Assembly (NCBI GenBank): GCA_963573305.1
Contig: OY754327.1
Span: 55,916,244 to 55,980,243, forward strand
Direction of reading: 5' to 3'
Origin: Pyrrhosoma nymphula
Taxonomy: Eukaryota; Arthropoda; Insecta; Odonata; Coenagrionidae
DNA length: 64,000 nucleotides
Every line of letters starts with the position of its first letter. The stretch's first letter is position 1. The position numbers were made by a program, and so were the translations under genes. Shown here in pieces: positions 33,010-45,054 of the stretch. The notes under the pieces are model-generated. The model had not been told where the DNA came from and searched no databases. It worked only from the letters and a program-made list of their open reading frames with translations.

Positions 33010-33535
33010 TAATTTTTAATTAAAATTTACTTGTCAATTGCTCCCTTCTTGAATTACTTATCAGCAAACTGACTCACACATACACAAAAAGGAAAAAACA
33101 AGCACATATGAACTACGGTGGCTCTCAATCAGGTCTTTATAAAAAAATATCAAATTTTCGTAATTGCACAACGAATAAATACACTTAAAATTGAGAGTTA
33201 TCATATGAATCATTTATGATTCAAAACCAAACTGAGCAAAACACAATGACACGAATAAAAATGGTATTAATCAGACGAAAAAAAATTTAATACCATAAAC
33301 TCGGCAAAAATATTGCTCAACACATCATCACTGATGTAATATTAACTGGGAAGAGTTTTTTATAATATTATTTAGAGCCAGGAAGTTGATTCCCGTTCCT
33401 TTTATGATACTGATAAAAATAACCTATTTCGACACTCAATTAAAAGGCAGAATATATTCCATAGCATTGATGCGGTGACAATGAGGTCCTGTTCTTGGAC
33501 ACAAATCCGTGGGAGCGAAGGTAATATATAATTAT
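33010..33535. other. unassigned AT-rich DNA
   Basis: I see no recognised feature. Confidence 0.4.
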
Positions 33536-33539
33536 ACAC

Positions 33540-34160
33540 ATTTTATATTCCCCGTGCGGTCCAACCGTGCTCAAAGATTAAGGGAACGAAGGATGTCCGG
33601 AAATTACGAAGGGAATTTCGTTTTTCGAGGAAGGAGCGGAGCACAAGTAAGACGACGGCGATAAGGAAAGTGCGAGAGACAGAGAGAGAACAAGGAGAGG
33701 AATCACAGCAGAGGGGACCGCAGTCGGGGGAGAGAGGGGAAATCCTTACACTCTCCACCGATTCCTTCTTCTCTTCCCCCAAAAAGTGGCAGACTCCCAC
33801 GTCCGCAATTCCACCATTTGATCTTTGCGCGCATTTTCCATCGCAGGGATCCTTCAGATCAGAGATCCCTCCACCAGAGGGTGTTCTTTTGCCTTCCGAC
33901 CGCTAGCTCAACACTTTTCACAATTCTCCTCCCTCAGCTTTGTTTGACCTATCCCCCCGCCCAAGAAACCCTATCGCTCCCTCGCCCACATCGCATTCCT
34001 TCGGGGAAAAAATCTCACTTTCGTCGGAGCAATGTTTCCAGTTGGCTTATTTTTTTCATCATCACCTCCCCATCTATTCGCCACATCCCAAACCAGCGAT
34101 CATCAATCAAAATCAAACGTTTTATTCCTTATTTCTCTTGCTTTGAAGAACTTTGACGAC
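33540..34160. other. purine-to-pyrimidine switching GC island
   Basis: The plus strand is G/A-rich to about 33,745 and C/T-rich from about 33,750 to 34,010, then fades into AT-rich DNA. Overlapping frames of up to 112 codons exist in several phases on both strands, the pattern expected from biased composition. No domain is seen. Confidence 0.4.
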
Positions 34161-34585
34161 ACCCTTTGTAAAGTGCCTTGAATCCCATCTCAAAAATATT
34201 TGTTAGGTTGCAACTCTCAAGCGTCAATTGGTTGGATTCTCAATATCATTATTGGACTTACCTAGTATTTGTACTGCTATCTTCCCAAAAACAATCACAA
34301 AAACCACCTACGTAAATTTATATAACTGATATTTTACTTGTCTCCTCCAATACAACCTTTTATACGTGTTAAGCTCAAAGATGTTAGTGATAAATTTGTT
34401 TTGGATTATCAATCGTCAAATGGTTGAACTATTAATCGTATTAATTGCTGTTTTTTTTTAAATTTTTTACTTGCCCTCAAAATAACCTTCGGGGCTCCTA
34501 GCTTCGGGAGATATATACTTGAAAATGGCTACACAATGGCTACAAAAAAATGAATACACAATGAAAACCATAAAAAAATCATCAG
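34160..34585. other. unassigned AT-rich DNA
   Basis: I see no recognised feature. Confidence 0.4.
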
Positions 34586-34589
34586 CCAT

Positions 34590-34700
34590 GCCATAGGCAG
34601 TGGAAGAAAATACACCGAGGCGCAATTCTAACCCGCGACCTCAAGTTATTTAAGAGAAGACTTCACCCCATTACCACCGGGGCCGACAAAATGTCATTAC
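34590..34700 (-). mobile_element. tRNA-derived SINE head, degenerate
   Basis: The minus strand has GGTGGTAATGGGGTGAAGTC, some 25 nt, then GGTCGCGGGTTAGAATTGCG. This approximates Pol III A and B boxes at tRNA-like spacing. A CCTCGGTGTATTTTCTTCC segment follows, as also in the SINE-like unit at 21.9 kb (CACCTCGGTTGTTTTTTC), suggesting the two belong together. It is not a functional tRNA. Confidence 0.45.
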
Positions 34701-34939
34701 TCTAGCGAAACGCCGGAAAAAACGATCTTTGGACTCACGAAAAAGTATGTACCTCACCTCACCGTGAATTCACTCACGGTGTATACACGGAGCTTGAACT
34801 TTCGACCGTCCAACCTAAACCAAGTAATCTCCCAGATAAAAAAACTCGCTTTTCCGCTTCAGGAAAACAAAATCGAGAGCTCCAATCCGGCCAATTGAAA
34901 TGTCCATTTGGAGCAACGAGAGCGGGGTAAACAATTAGT

Positions 34940-35740
34940 GATCAGAAATAAAAATTTTATATCCGTCCCAGCCGGCAATCGTGCAGCCAACGGTTCGTTC
35001 CCAATTTCGCCCCGGACGGGGCCGATTTTCCAGAAAGTCCACTTCCCGGTAAGCAGCGGCGGGGGTCCAATTTTCCTCCACCCTTCCTAACCCCGAGCGC
35101 CCCCCCCCCCCTCCCTGCACAACAATCCCATTTCCCTCCCAACCCCCCCTTCCTCTGAAACACCCCACTCCCACAGCCTCCCTCTCTAAACCACCTCCAC
35201 TCCCCCTCCCGTCCCTCCCTTCAGCAGCCTCCCGGACAGAAAGTCTGTGTTCCAACGAGTTCCGAGTATCAGTTGATGAAATGAATAGTCTGAATATAAT
35301 AGCGGGGAGGGGATTGGACGGTGCAGTGGAAAGAGGAGAAGGAGGCGGAGAGTGAATGAATTGGGAGGCTTTTTGGGGTGTGGAAGGGTGCGTGGTGCTT
35401 GGGGGGGGGGTTGAAAAGGGGGTTTGGAAAAAGTGGGAAGGGTGGTGGATGGCATAACGAAGGAACGGAGAAGGGATAGGAGGTTGGGAGTGCAGGGAGA
35501 CACTTTTGCAGGGTGGAAGGGATAACGTTTGCATGGAGGGGAGACTATGAAAGGGAAGATAACGGAGGGAGGGAGAAAGGGAGAGAAGGGAAGGGAAAGA
35601 GGAAGGAAGAGCAGGAAAAGGGACGAAATTATACGAAGCGGGGGTGGAAACGTAAGGGAGTAATTCTGGCGTTGGCTCGAGGAGAGAAAGAAACGGGGAT
35701 TATTCCGGTGAAAACGAAACACGGATTCCCAAAAACGGAG
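34940..35740. other. long pyrimidine-to-purine switching island
   Basis: The plus strand is C/T-rich at 35,040-35,225, including a C-run of about 13 at 35,100-35,112, and G/A-rich from about 35,330 to 35,700, including a G-run at about 35,400-35,410. Two large minus-strand frames (199 and 208 codons) and plus-strand frames overlap here. Their products are P/S/F/L-rich with no domain, so I reject them as genes. Confidence 0.45.
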
Positions 35741-35744
35741 AGGA

Positions 35745-38700
35745 AAATGAGAGTAGGTACGTTGGTGTGGAGAAAGCATATTAGTAATGAATAATGGGAA
35801 AGATATGTACAATTAATAAAAATCTAAAAGGTAGCGTCCATGACACAACCGTAGGTGTTCATTGCTTGTTATGCCCCTCGTGTGAGTCGAGGACGTGCAT
35901 GTGACTGTTGCTCGCGAAATTTTCCATAACGCTCCACGGGCGACATTCTGGGCTTCTTAGGATCAGAATTGTACATGCTCTCTCATCCTATGGACTTATT
36001 ACTCCAGGCATTCACTCTCTTATTTCGGAGATACATGTTTATACATTACTCCTGATATGGACAAAATGTTCAATATTTTCCAATTTTATTCCTCTAATTT
36101 ATCTCATATTTAAAAAATCAGGTTGTTTCTTGTTTCTATCTCTGTGAACGATCTAAATGCCTTTAAAATTAACCCCTTTGCAAACTTCTAGTACGAATTT
36201 ACGTCTAACTACACTGATTTAACGCTGGCGGCGGCGTGTTGTTCTATACCCATTATTGGAGGCCATCTTTTATTGTACCGTGACGTACAATTCAAACTTC
36301 TTTCGTACGGTGACGTACGATGAACTCAAACATGGCCGTTTATTAAATATTTCAGCTTTCTTCTTTTGACCAGTGAATGAACAAAGTTTGTAATTTCCAA
36401 GTTCGCCTGCGTTCCTAGCAAGCTTTCTGACAAATGTATTCTGAGTTTTCTGAGTTTCCAAATTCCCAGGCAGGTATGAACACATTTTGTAATTTCCAAG
36501 TTACATACAAATCTTTGGCAGAAACCATTTTGTCGCATCTCCGCGACCCATTGATGCCCCTATTCCATAATGGTTTACGACGTCCCACGTCAACAGTTGC
36601 AGAGGGTGAGGCTCATTGCATAACTTGACCAATAATGATCACAATTTGAAAGAGATATGTGCATACGTGAAATGGCATATACATGTCATAAGACGAGAAG
36701 AGTAGTATGCTGATGCGACAAAAGCAAAATGATGATGGAAAACAGGACAAAATTTGGTACTACTACGTATTGAATTTCCCATTGTAGTACTAAATTGAAG
36801 ATACAACGTAAAGGTATATGAAGGGAAAAGTTGGTAAATTAGCCAAAGTGCTTGGGAAGTTATGACTGCATTACGAGAAATAAAAGTTGTATACACTTAG
36901 AATGTAATGAACTTATCTTGCATAAAATATGTCATAGTTTCTTAGGAAAGTTATAGTTCATTAAACTACCACAAGAATCAGCCTTAAACTTTGAGAAAGC
37001 ATTAAATCCTAAGAAAGCAGCTCTAATTTTTTTCTTTTATTTCAACTTTAAATTTAAATTTAAATTTAAATTAAAAGTTGAAATTCGCTAAAATTTAAAT
37101 CAACATGATAATCATTTATATTCCAGCAGTTGAATTTTTGGTCGTTGGGCACTTCTGTACTTCATTTCTCCGGATACGATGTCTAAACTAACCTCTCCTT
37201 CACAAGGCAAATTTTAGGAAGGAAACTGAAGAAATTCCAAGTAAATCTACTAAATAAATACATATAGTATAGCTATACGTAAGAGTAAAACCCAAGATTT
37301 TCCATGAAAACCGATCCCCATGTTTGCATGCCTAAATGTATTAATTCTATCAGGTATCAGTGATTATATATACTTTTACCTACGTACTTCTCGTACACAC
37401 AAATAATTTCACGCCGTGTAAGGATGAAATCAATTTCGATTCTTTTGAAAAAAAACTACTTGAATATAAAATTCGTGCAATTGTGAATGAATGCATAATC
37501 ATTTCACTCACCCACCTAGAGGCTCCATAAAGGTCACCCCCGATACTCACCCCTCGCAGTTTCCGAGAACGCACGCTTACGATCGCACGAGACTATCGGA
37601 GGCGAATACATTTGGTGTGGAGGAGGGGGAAGGGGTCAAGACCCTCACGAAATCTCGTCGGAATATCGATCAAATTTTCTAAACATTAAGAGGAAAGAGA
37701 GGAAAGGTTTTCCGGTAAAGGCTACTTCAAACAAAATGAAATTTCCATGCAGCAGTCTGTAAAACACAAGTCCGATCTGATATAAATCTCCAGTAGGAAC
37801 TTATGATTTTGCAAAACGATTCTGCCAAAATTAAAATAAACGAAACATCAACTCTCAAAGCGCCAACCCAGGTGTCATTCTAGATGCAACACCCTTTGCT
37901 GCTTACTCATCATTCTTTAAAGCTGTACTATCTGAGAAGAATAGGCTGCCATTGCGTTCTTATCGCACGAATTATTTAGTCATCTGTCATTGTTTCAACA
38001 ACAGGCCACATTCTTGAGGTTAAGAAGCTCAAAAAGTGTAAGATGGGATTTTAAAAGATATGAAAATGCATAGCAAGAAAAAATTAGTGACACTTTTTTG
38101 GTATAGTGTAATATTGTATTTTTCACCCAAGGCATCACAGTGACCGAGCGTCAAAATCCATTCCTGTACATGGTGCAACCGTAACAGCGCCATTAATTTG
38201 CATAATCGAAGGGAATGTCCGCACATGCATGAATCCTGCATCATAAAAATGAAATTCCAATTTACCTTTCAACGTTGCGGACATGGCCTTCTCCCTCCGT
38301 TGCTAAGTCACTGACAGGCTGTGAAAAACACCAAGTCCAAATAGGGGCTTCATTCCACATGAAAAAAGAAATAGGGAAAATGCATCTTTTAATTTTTAAT
38401 GTAATATTTTTCAGAAACACCTTAAAGCTTCTATATTCTTACAATTGTAATTGTAGTCTGTAAACACGCAACAGTAACAAATTATTCAAAACAACGCTCA
38501 TTTGGCATGCTAATGTTTTAAACCAAAAGGCACGCGAGGTAGTATAACGATTATTATTTTGATCCCTTATTAGCAAACTTAATCAAGCGGATTAATGTTT
38601 ACGATTGGATCACGATCCAGATTTGTTCAAGAAGGGTGAAATTAACTACTCTACAAGGAATAGGAAGGGAGGAACTGAGGAGTCAGGTGGATCTAACGGC

Positions 38701-39540
38701 GGGAGGCAGGCTGACAAGAAATACGACCAAGCAAGTGAATATGATGTATACGCATATTTAAATAAGAACAGAAACTTCAGGATCCGTATGAGGTTTCCGT
38801 GATGGAATCGCAATCAACGTATCTGGTTAGGTAGAGGGCGTATCTGCATTCCGTGGTAGAGATAAGACGAAATTTTGCTGACTATTTATATAGTATTTAC
38901 CACTGTTATTTGAGAAATGATTGTCCACATTGAATCCACCTATTATGTAAAAGTTATAATAAAGTGCGGTTTGCGTTAATGGATTTGGATACATTAAAAC
39001 TTTAATGTTAGTCTAAGGCATTCTAATAAGTCCGCCTAGTTTCACTACACTTCGAATGCAACACAACAAATGAAATATAAAAAAATAGAAAACCTTATTT
39101 AATATGAAAAATATAGTCATAAAATAAGGAGGGAGGAACGAATTAAATATATCACCTAACGAGACAAACTGACAAGAAAATCAATTGCTTGGTTGGTTCT
39201 TTGGGGAAGCAACCGACAGCTCCGGTCATTTGCGCTCTTCGGGATAGACTAAAATAAAAAGTTATAACTATACTGGGACTTAAATGCCCTTAGAACATGG
39301 AATACATAAATGAAATATAAAAGTCGTTAGCAACACTCTGCAGGTTCTCTGTAGCAAGGCATACATTAGATGGACATTATATCTAATGACAACAAAGTGG
39401 CACAAACAACTGAGATCCAGTCTCATCAAATTAACTCTACAATATAAAATACACTCAATATCTATGGAAATACATTACAGTATAATAGAATAAAATCAAG
39501 TCAAATCAAATAAAATGAAGCCAGAACACAGTTGCGATGT
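35745..39540. other. unassigned DNA with minor direct repeats
   Basis: A 28-nt direct repeat (GAACA..., TTTGTAATTTCCAAGTT) occurs at 36,375-36,403 and 36,475-36,502, about 100 bp apart. Near 36,278-36,320 TGTACCGTGACGTACAA and CGTACGGTGACGTACG are related. A palindromic (TTTAAA)-type run is listed separately. No gene is recognised. Confidence 0.4.
37041..37082. repeat. TTTAAA palindromic simple repeat
   Basis: A (TTTAAA)n core is bracketed by TTCAACTTT and AAAAGTTGAA, making a 42-bp near-palindrome. It is probably a microsatellite that can extrude as a hairpin. Confidence 0.7.
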
Positions 39541-39544
39541 AAAA

Positions 39545-39786
39545 GGGATAGGGTGGTAAGAGAGTCGGGTAATGGGGGGAAGGGTTCAGAGAAACCCAGC
39601 GTCGGCACTGACGTGTTTATGGGTGCAAGGGTCCACAGTATAACGTCCCATCCGACGGATAGAGTAATGTCCTCGAAGTTCTCCCCACATAGCACCCAAG
39701 CAAGGATCGGGATTTCACTATAAAATCTCCTTCACTTCCGGTGTTCGAACTGGGTCCCTCGAAAAGGTACTCTAGCCACCACAAAA
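39545..39786 (-). mobile_element. tRNA-derived SINE
   Basis: On the minus strand it begins GTGGTGGCTAGAGTAC, then CCAGTTCGAACACCGG (a near-consensus Pol III B box), GAGATTTTATAGTGAAATCC, the core TATCCGTCGGATGGGACG, GTGGACCC, and a GGGTTTCTCTGAACCC tail region. The same blocks in the same order occur at 40,436-40,688 and, more diverged, at 3,050-3,290. A tRNA-like head with an unrelated conserved body is a SINE, not a tRNA gene. Confidence 0.8.
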
Positions 39787-39972
39787 ACCTCGATCTCTAA
39801 GATGACCGACCAAACAAATCTGTCATCCTCATCAGTTTTTCAATCCTAAGATTGCTTAACTGCGGTCCCATATTCTTTCCTGCCCCATGCTAACTCCTTT
39901 GTTTCCCTGATGTTCTGCCCCAAACTCCTCTTCGTCCGTCCATTAATTCATTTGTACCTTAATATTTTTAAT

Positions 39973-40190
39973 GGACCAAGCCACATTGAAACACCGGTTT
40001 CCGTCAGATCACCGAAGTTAAGCAATGTTGGGCTCGGACTGGGCTTGAATGGGTGACCCTCCTTCATACCTCTACCGCGGTGCTCTTGTCCCCTGTCTGC
40101 AAGTAGCAGGCTGGTTTACTGTGGGATGACACAATGGACCCAAAGGTGTCTAAGTGCCAGGAGGGCTCCAAAAGGCCCTCGATCATCATG
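39973..40190 (+). mobile_element. 5S rRNA-derived SINE (SINE3-type)
   Basis: The first 120 bp align to eukaryotic 5S rRNA: AAACACCGGTTTCCGTCAGA, TCACCGAAGTTAAGCAATGT (internal A-box region), a GGGCTCGGACTGGGCTTG segment, AATGGGTGACC (C-box region) and ACCGCGGTGCTC. The 3' end of 5S is not conserved and there is no T-run terminator. Instead a non-5S body follows (ACAATGGACCCAAAGGTG, CTAAGTGCCAGGAGGGCTCC) ending in GATCATCATG. The same body occurs without the 5S head at 21,025-21,128. A 5S promoter fused to a dispersed body defines SINE3-class elements. It is not a functional 5S gene. Confidence 0.85.
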
Positions 40191-40194
40191 CAAT

Positions 40195-40430
40195 CTACCT
40201 ATCTAGTCCTTTTAGCGGGACTTCACCCTCTATTCAAAGTGTTCCACAAATGTCTCAAACATATTTATTGAGTTTAAGGATGTGTTCAATCCACAACCTT
40301 CCTCATAAAAAAATGCTACTCTATAGCGCCCTTTATCTTTCAGAAATTTTTTATGAATTCTTGCTTCTCACTTCGCTGGTTGGTTGATTATTTGATGGAT
40401 GTGATAAAAAACTGAGGTAATTTACGCCAT
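40195..40430. other. spacer between SINEs
   Basis: AT-rich DNA with no recognised feature separates the 5S-type SINE from the next tRNA-type SINE. Confidence 0.4.
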
Positions 40431-40435
40431 TCAGG

Positions 40436-40688
40436 GCAAGTGGACAGGTTGGTCAACGAGTTAATGGGAAATGAAGGAGGGGTGTAGAGAAACCCGTAGT
40501 CAGAATTAACCTTGAAATGCGCCAACGAAACTGAAGTCCCACCCGACGGATTGAGTGCCATACATGAAGTGCTTCCCGTATGACACTGAAGCAGGGGTGG
40601 GGAGTTTGCTGAAATATCTCCGCCAATACCGGCATTCGAACCCGGACTATCGGTATAGTTAGCCCGTATTCTAGCCACCACACTCATC
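40436..40688 (-). mobile_element. tRNA-derived SINE, best-preserved copy
   Basis: The minus strand starts GAGTGTGGTGGCTAGAATAC and has a near-perfect B box in GTCCGGGTTCGAATGCCGG. Then follow TTGGCGGAGATATTTCAGC, AACTCCCCACCCCTGCTTC, the core AATCCGTCGGGTGGGACT and a GGGTTTCTCTACACCCC tail block. The A-box region is weaker. It is the same family and strand as the copy 0.9 kb upstream, with the 5S-type SINE between them in the opposite orientation. Confidence 0.85.
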
Positions 40689-40689
40689 C

Positions 40690-42950
40690 AATCACCTCCT
40701 ATCGTCCGCCCATTTGGGATTTAGCATTCTTCTCAAACACCAGGACGCATGTTCAAAACATGGGTATAAAAGTATGCAAAATCGCTGCAGTAACCCTGAG
40801 AGGAAATCCGTTGAGATGTATAGCTAAAGTAGACATTTTTAATCAAAATATAGCAATATCGAATTCCCACGTATTTGAGGGCATCATCAGACTCTTGGGT
40901 TTTCCTTCGCAGTACGAACTTGTTGCTCGCGTTTCCTCGTCAAACTTTCCTGATCTCCGAACGCAATCCGAGGGGAAATATTTCAACGCGGGTGCACAAG
41001 GAAGTTCGAAAAACGGGAGTCCAAATGCGAGATGACTTTGAGGAAAAATTGATTTGAGGAAACTCCCTCGGATTCGAGTGAAAAGGATCGTCGAGGGAAA
41101 GGGAAACAGGGTATGGAGTATGGACAGGGTTGGGATGGGAGTGGGAGATCGTGGAAGAGGGGAGAAATGGGGGAAAGAGGGGGGGGGTTTAGACCACGCA
41201 CTAACGGGATGAAAATCGATCCGTGGATCCTTAGAAGGGGGTTTGGAGAGGACGGATAAGGGAGAATATGAGAAGAGTGGGAAGGCGAAATGATATAGGT
41301 GGCAGAGAAGCGCCAGTGCAATAGCAGAGGATAAAGAGAAGAGAACCAGGAAAATGGAGGAAAGTAACTATTATTTTACATTCTACAACGCAAACTAAAA
41401 GAGAGGTATACTAAACAAACTTATTTTTAAAACCAAAGACAAATTAAAGAAATTAGTCAAGTGTTGAGTGTATGTTCTATCTGGTTAAGACTATAACAGT
41501 ACTCACGTCAGATAAACGGGATAGAATTCCAGAGTTAGATGTGAAGAAAAAAATGAAGCAATACCCTCGAAGCATTGTAAATATTTCTTCGAAAAACACA
41601 GTACACCTGCTATTATTGTGCTAATAACATATAAAAAATTTCTATTATAATTATGCTAACTTTAAAGTTTAAAATGACTAAAGAGTATACAGTGACAAAA
41701 ATTGCCGGTATAGACAAAAAGTATGGCCAAATTCATAAAATTCAAAAATATAATTTTTCTAATCCGCACAAAATGTCTATTTTTTAAATTGGCTGGAATG
41801 GATGTGTGAAGAAGTTGGATATGCATTATTTCATTATGCACAACACATTAAAATCATTAATTTCTTGTTGATTCCTCAGTTTATTTTACAAAATGCATAA
41901 AATTAGCAGTCCTCCTATCAGTTCTTCAAGGTTTTCAAGGTAATCGAGAATGGATTATTTTTTATGCTGAGTTTTAAACACGATAATGCATTGCCTATCA
42001 CTACTTAATTATTTAGCATATCATATTTTTAATACGGATTCCAGCGATTAAACAGCTATGGCTTCTTTATAGCACTGTGTAACCTGAGACTTGACTTCTA
42101 AGACGAACAAAGCTATGTCTCAGGAGAGAGTCGAACTATACAATCTTTGTATGGACATGCTCATTTGCTCAAGCCGAGGGTTGCAGCCGAGAGTTTTGGG
42201 TGGCCAAGCCGATGAGTTACCGATCTGTCTCTAATGGAGTCTTTATCCTTTCATGACATTTAAGCAAGTATTATTCCCCACCCTCTTCCAATTCCATGAT
42301 AAATGTTAAAACATGACATCCGTAGATTTGAATGTATAGATTTAATAAAATATAAGAAGTTAAATAACCTTGAAAATTAAATGTTACAGTTTTAGGTAAT
42401 AAATAATTGAAAAACATAAAGAATAATAAAGACGAAAGAGGGGTAAACGGAAGTACATACCCTCAGTAAAGTAAAGTGCCTGGCTAATTCGGTTGTGAAT
42501 AGTACGGGAATAAGGTGAGAGAATTTGAATGCACCAGCGTGAAATGTGGCACGGAGTCGCTGGAGCGTAGGCGAAGGCGTTCCGTGACCGCCAGAGGTCA
42601 AATTCTCCCCCTTAAAAAAAATACAACCTTAACACATTCCCTTCTATCACGACCTCAATGTCGCATTTCTTCTCAGCGTCTCCGCTGCCCACCTTTCGAG
42701 ACATCTTCAAATACTTCTTTCATTCCTATAATATGACTTAAACCTCGTCGTCCATCTTTCTCTAAGAAAATTTTACCTTCACTTCTTTTGAGGACATTGC
42801 TTGAAGTTGTTGATGTTTTGTGAATGCTTCGTGTCGCCTTTCAATACAATATTTGACTATGCTGTTATTATTATTACTATTATAGGATATAAACCGCTTA
42901 AAGGTGTATTGTATGAAAATTGCTACGTCCGCTAGTATTTTAGAAGCGAA
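40690..42950. other. unassigned DNA
   Basis: A purine-rich GC island spans 41,040-41,340, with a 112-codon minus-strand S/P/H-rich artefact frame. A weak LINE-like segment may lie on the minus strand at 42,600-42,750 (a GTGATAGAAGGGAATGTG block resembling the VIEGR codons of LINE tails), but it is too short to call. The remainder is AT-rich and unrecognised. Confidence 0.35.
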
Positions 42951-42959
42951 TTTAGAACT

Positions 42960-43310
42960 TCTGCTTACGCAATTTCATTCTTCAGCTCGGCATAGATCCT
43001 ACATCTCTTCATCCCGTTCATTAAGCCTTTCCTCTTTCGTCCTAATCCCCACAAGCCCGACATCCTCCCCTCTATCACGGTCTTAAGAATACCCTCACCT
43101 CTCGTCACGTACTTCAAGCACCTACTTTGCCACCTCCTCCTAATCTCCTCCTTCAGCTTCCACTCCTCACCCACCAAGTCGAAAACTTCCTCAAAGGTCT
43201 TCTTTGCCGCCCACCGCACCTTCTCCATTCTTCTCTACACCCACGTGTAAAATGCCTGCAACTTATTTTCATCCTCTCTCCTCAGAGTGCAGATTTAAAA
43301 AAAGGAAGCA
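42960..43310 (-). pseudogene. non-LTR ORF2 C-terminal remnant
   Basis: An 87-codon open frame reads MEKVRWAAKKTFEEVFDLVG, EEIRRRWQSRC, RGEGILKTVIEGRMSGLWGL, KRKGLMNGMKRCRIYAEL. Upstream, with a shift, REDENKLQAF precedes it. This is the basic C-terminal tail of the same LINE family found at 28.0, 29.5 and 51.4 kb. It is the longest open copy of this tail in the window but lacks any RT core. Confidence 0.85.
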
Positions 43311-43319
43311 TATTAAAAA

Positions 43320-44915
43320 TATTCAAGAAACCAATATTTTTAGAACGCAATTCCGCGTACGACGGAGAATTTATATGGTCAAACTGAAATATTTTGCTGG
43401 ACGGAAGTTGTCAATGGTGGAAGGAAGAAAATGTTGGAGGATTAGTAGGAGACTGTGTGTAGTGTGTTAGAAGGGGGAAGTGAAGTGGGAGTGGAAGAAG
43501 AGCCTGAGGGCTTTTTAATATAGCCTATGTTACTTCCAGATATACTTTCTCTCTACATGCCAAATTTCTGCTTAATCGGTTCAGTCTCACTCATACATAT
43601 TTACGAAACTCCGAGGTAATTCCATCTGCTCCTAGCAACTTTCTCTCTCTTTAGCCCTACACTACAACATCAAGTTCAAATTTTAATAAGGTATCCTCTT
43701 TCATCTTCATCTACAGTTCCTATATGGTGCCTTTCTTCTAATTCTTTGCTATTCAATGTTCTGCCACTGATGAGTTTTCGGCAGTAACTTATTTTAAAGG
43801 AAGGAAGGGTGTCCCTTTAGCGGAGAGTAGTTCCTCTGGCGAGCCCTCAAATCACCTCTCTTCCCCGTTTAGTCTTAAACTAAGGCGAGGCTTCAGTTAA
43901 GCTGACAACCCGTCCCCACTTGCTCCACCGATGGTATGCTCGAGGGATATTGGATAGCCTGTGAATTCAGAGGCTGCTCCAATAAGATTTCATCCCAATC
44001 GCTCATAATGCGAAATCAACGGCTTTTCCATCCCTTCCCTCGAAAAACCTCAGTCCGGAATAATTTATAAGAACTTTGGTAGCGTCTTTCCAAGAATTTT
44101 CATCTTTCTCTCTTTCGAGATAATCATATTTTAAATTTATTTCATTGGACAACCGTCCCCCCAAAGGAACTACCCTCGATGCTCTCGAATAAAATATTGC
44201 CTCAGCACTTTATGTATATTTGAATAAGCTTCTTGAATGACAGATTCATCATAAATATCCAATTTTTTCAATGCCTTCAGAAAGATGAGTTTACACGAGT
44301 TTCACGGAAAAGTTTTGAAGGCACCAAAGTTTTCAGCCAAATATATAAGTTTTCTTTTCATAATTTATGCCCACTATGGGTACGCTTCGATATCTTTTAG
44401 TTTGGGAAGCTATATAAGGACTAATTAAGACGCGAACCTCTACGTTAATTATAAAAAATACAAATTTTCATGTCGTTCCACTACTTCAACGATCTAATTA
44501 AGAGTATGTGTCTAGTACTTTGAGGAAAACAAATATTTCATTCTACTTCTTCCGGCTTCGAAATTTGAGCATGGTAGGAATCTTCATTGGGAGCGAGAGC
44601 TGGGAAAAGAGGATAGCAAACGAGGAGGGAGTGTGAGAGATGGTAGTTTAAGGAAAGAAAGTCGGCAGTGGAGATTTAAAGAAGGCAGATAATGTGGATG
44701 GAAGACGCTAAGTTTATAATCTCTAGTTTAATATTTTATCGTTGTAAAAACTTAAGTTTTAATGTTTTAATATCGTCAACGCTCTTGTCAAAAAACCGAT
44801 AATCCGTTGTAGTGTTCAAACCCAAACTTTAATTTAATACATCATGTCAGCGAATAGGCTCTGTAACATTGCGCTTAACGTTAATCAGACATTTAAAAAA
44901 AGGGTGTCAGAGTGA
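43320..44915. other. unassigned DNA
   Basis: A moderately GC-rich patch lies at 43,810-43,960. No gene, RNA gene or element ends are recognised. Confidence 0.4.
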
Positions 44916-44924
44916 GATGAGGGT

Positions 44925-45050
44925 ATGCTTTAGAGGCTGATAGAGGGGAGATTGACGGGAAAGACCGGAAGAGGAAGGAAGGATTGAGGAGATTGAGGAT
45001 CACTTAAGGTAAAAGGAGAAGTTATGAGGAGCTTAGGAGAGACTTCATGG
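44925..45050 (+). pseudogene. possible non-LTR ORF2 C-terminal remnant
   Basis: With one stop, the frame reads LEADRGEIDGKDRKRKEGL, RRLRIT, GKRRSYEELRRDFM. It resembles the terminal LINE ORF2 segment (EGR-DGK-GRGR, SYEELKR). It is short, and the purine-rich composition makes chance similarity possible. Confidence 0.5.
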
Positions 45051-45054
45051 CGAA

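Noticed and set aside
34935..35812. Two large overlapping minus-strand frames (199 and 208 codons)
   Set aside because: They lie in a C/T- then G/A-rich island. Several frames on both strands are open and the products are low-complexity P/S/L/F without a domain.
39973..40093. Functional 5S rRNA gene
   Set aside because: The 3' end of 5S is not conserved, there is no T-run terminator, and a dispersed SINE body follows without a break.
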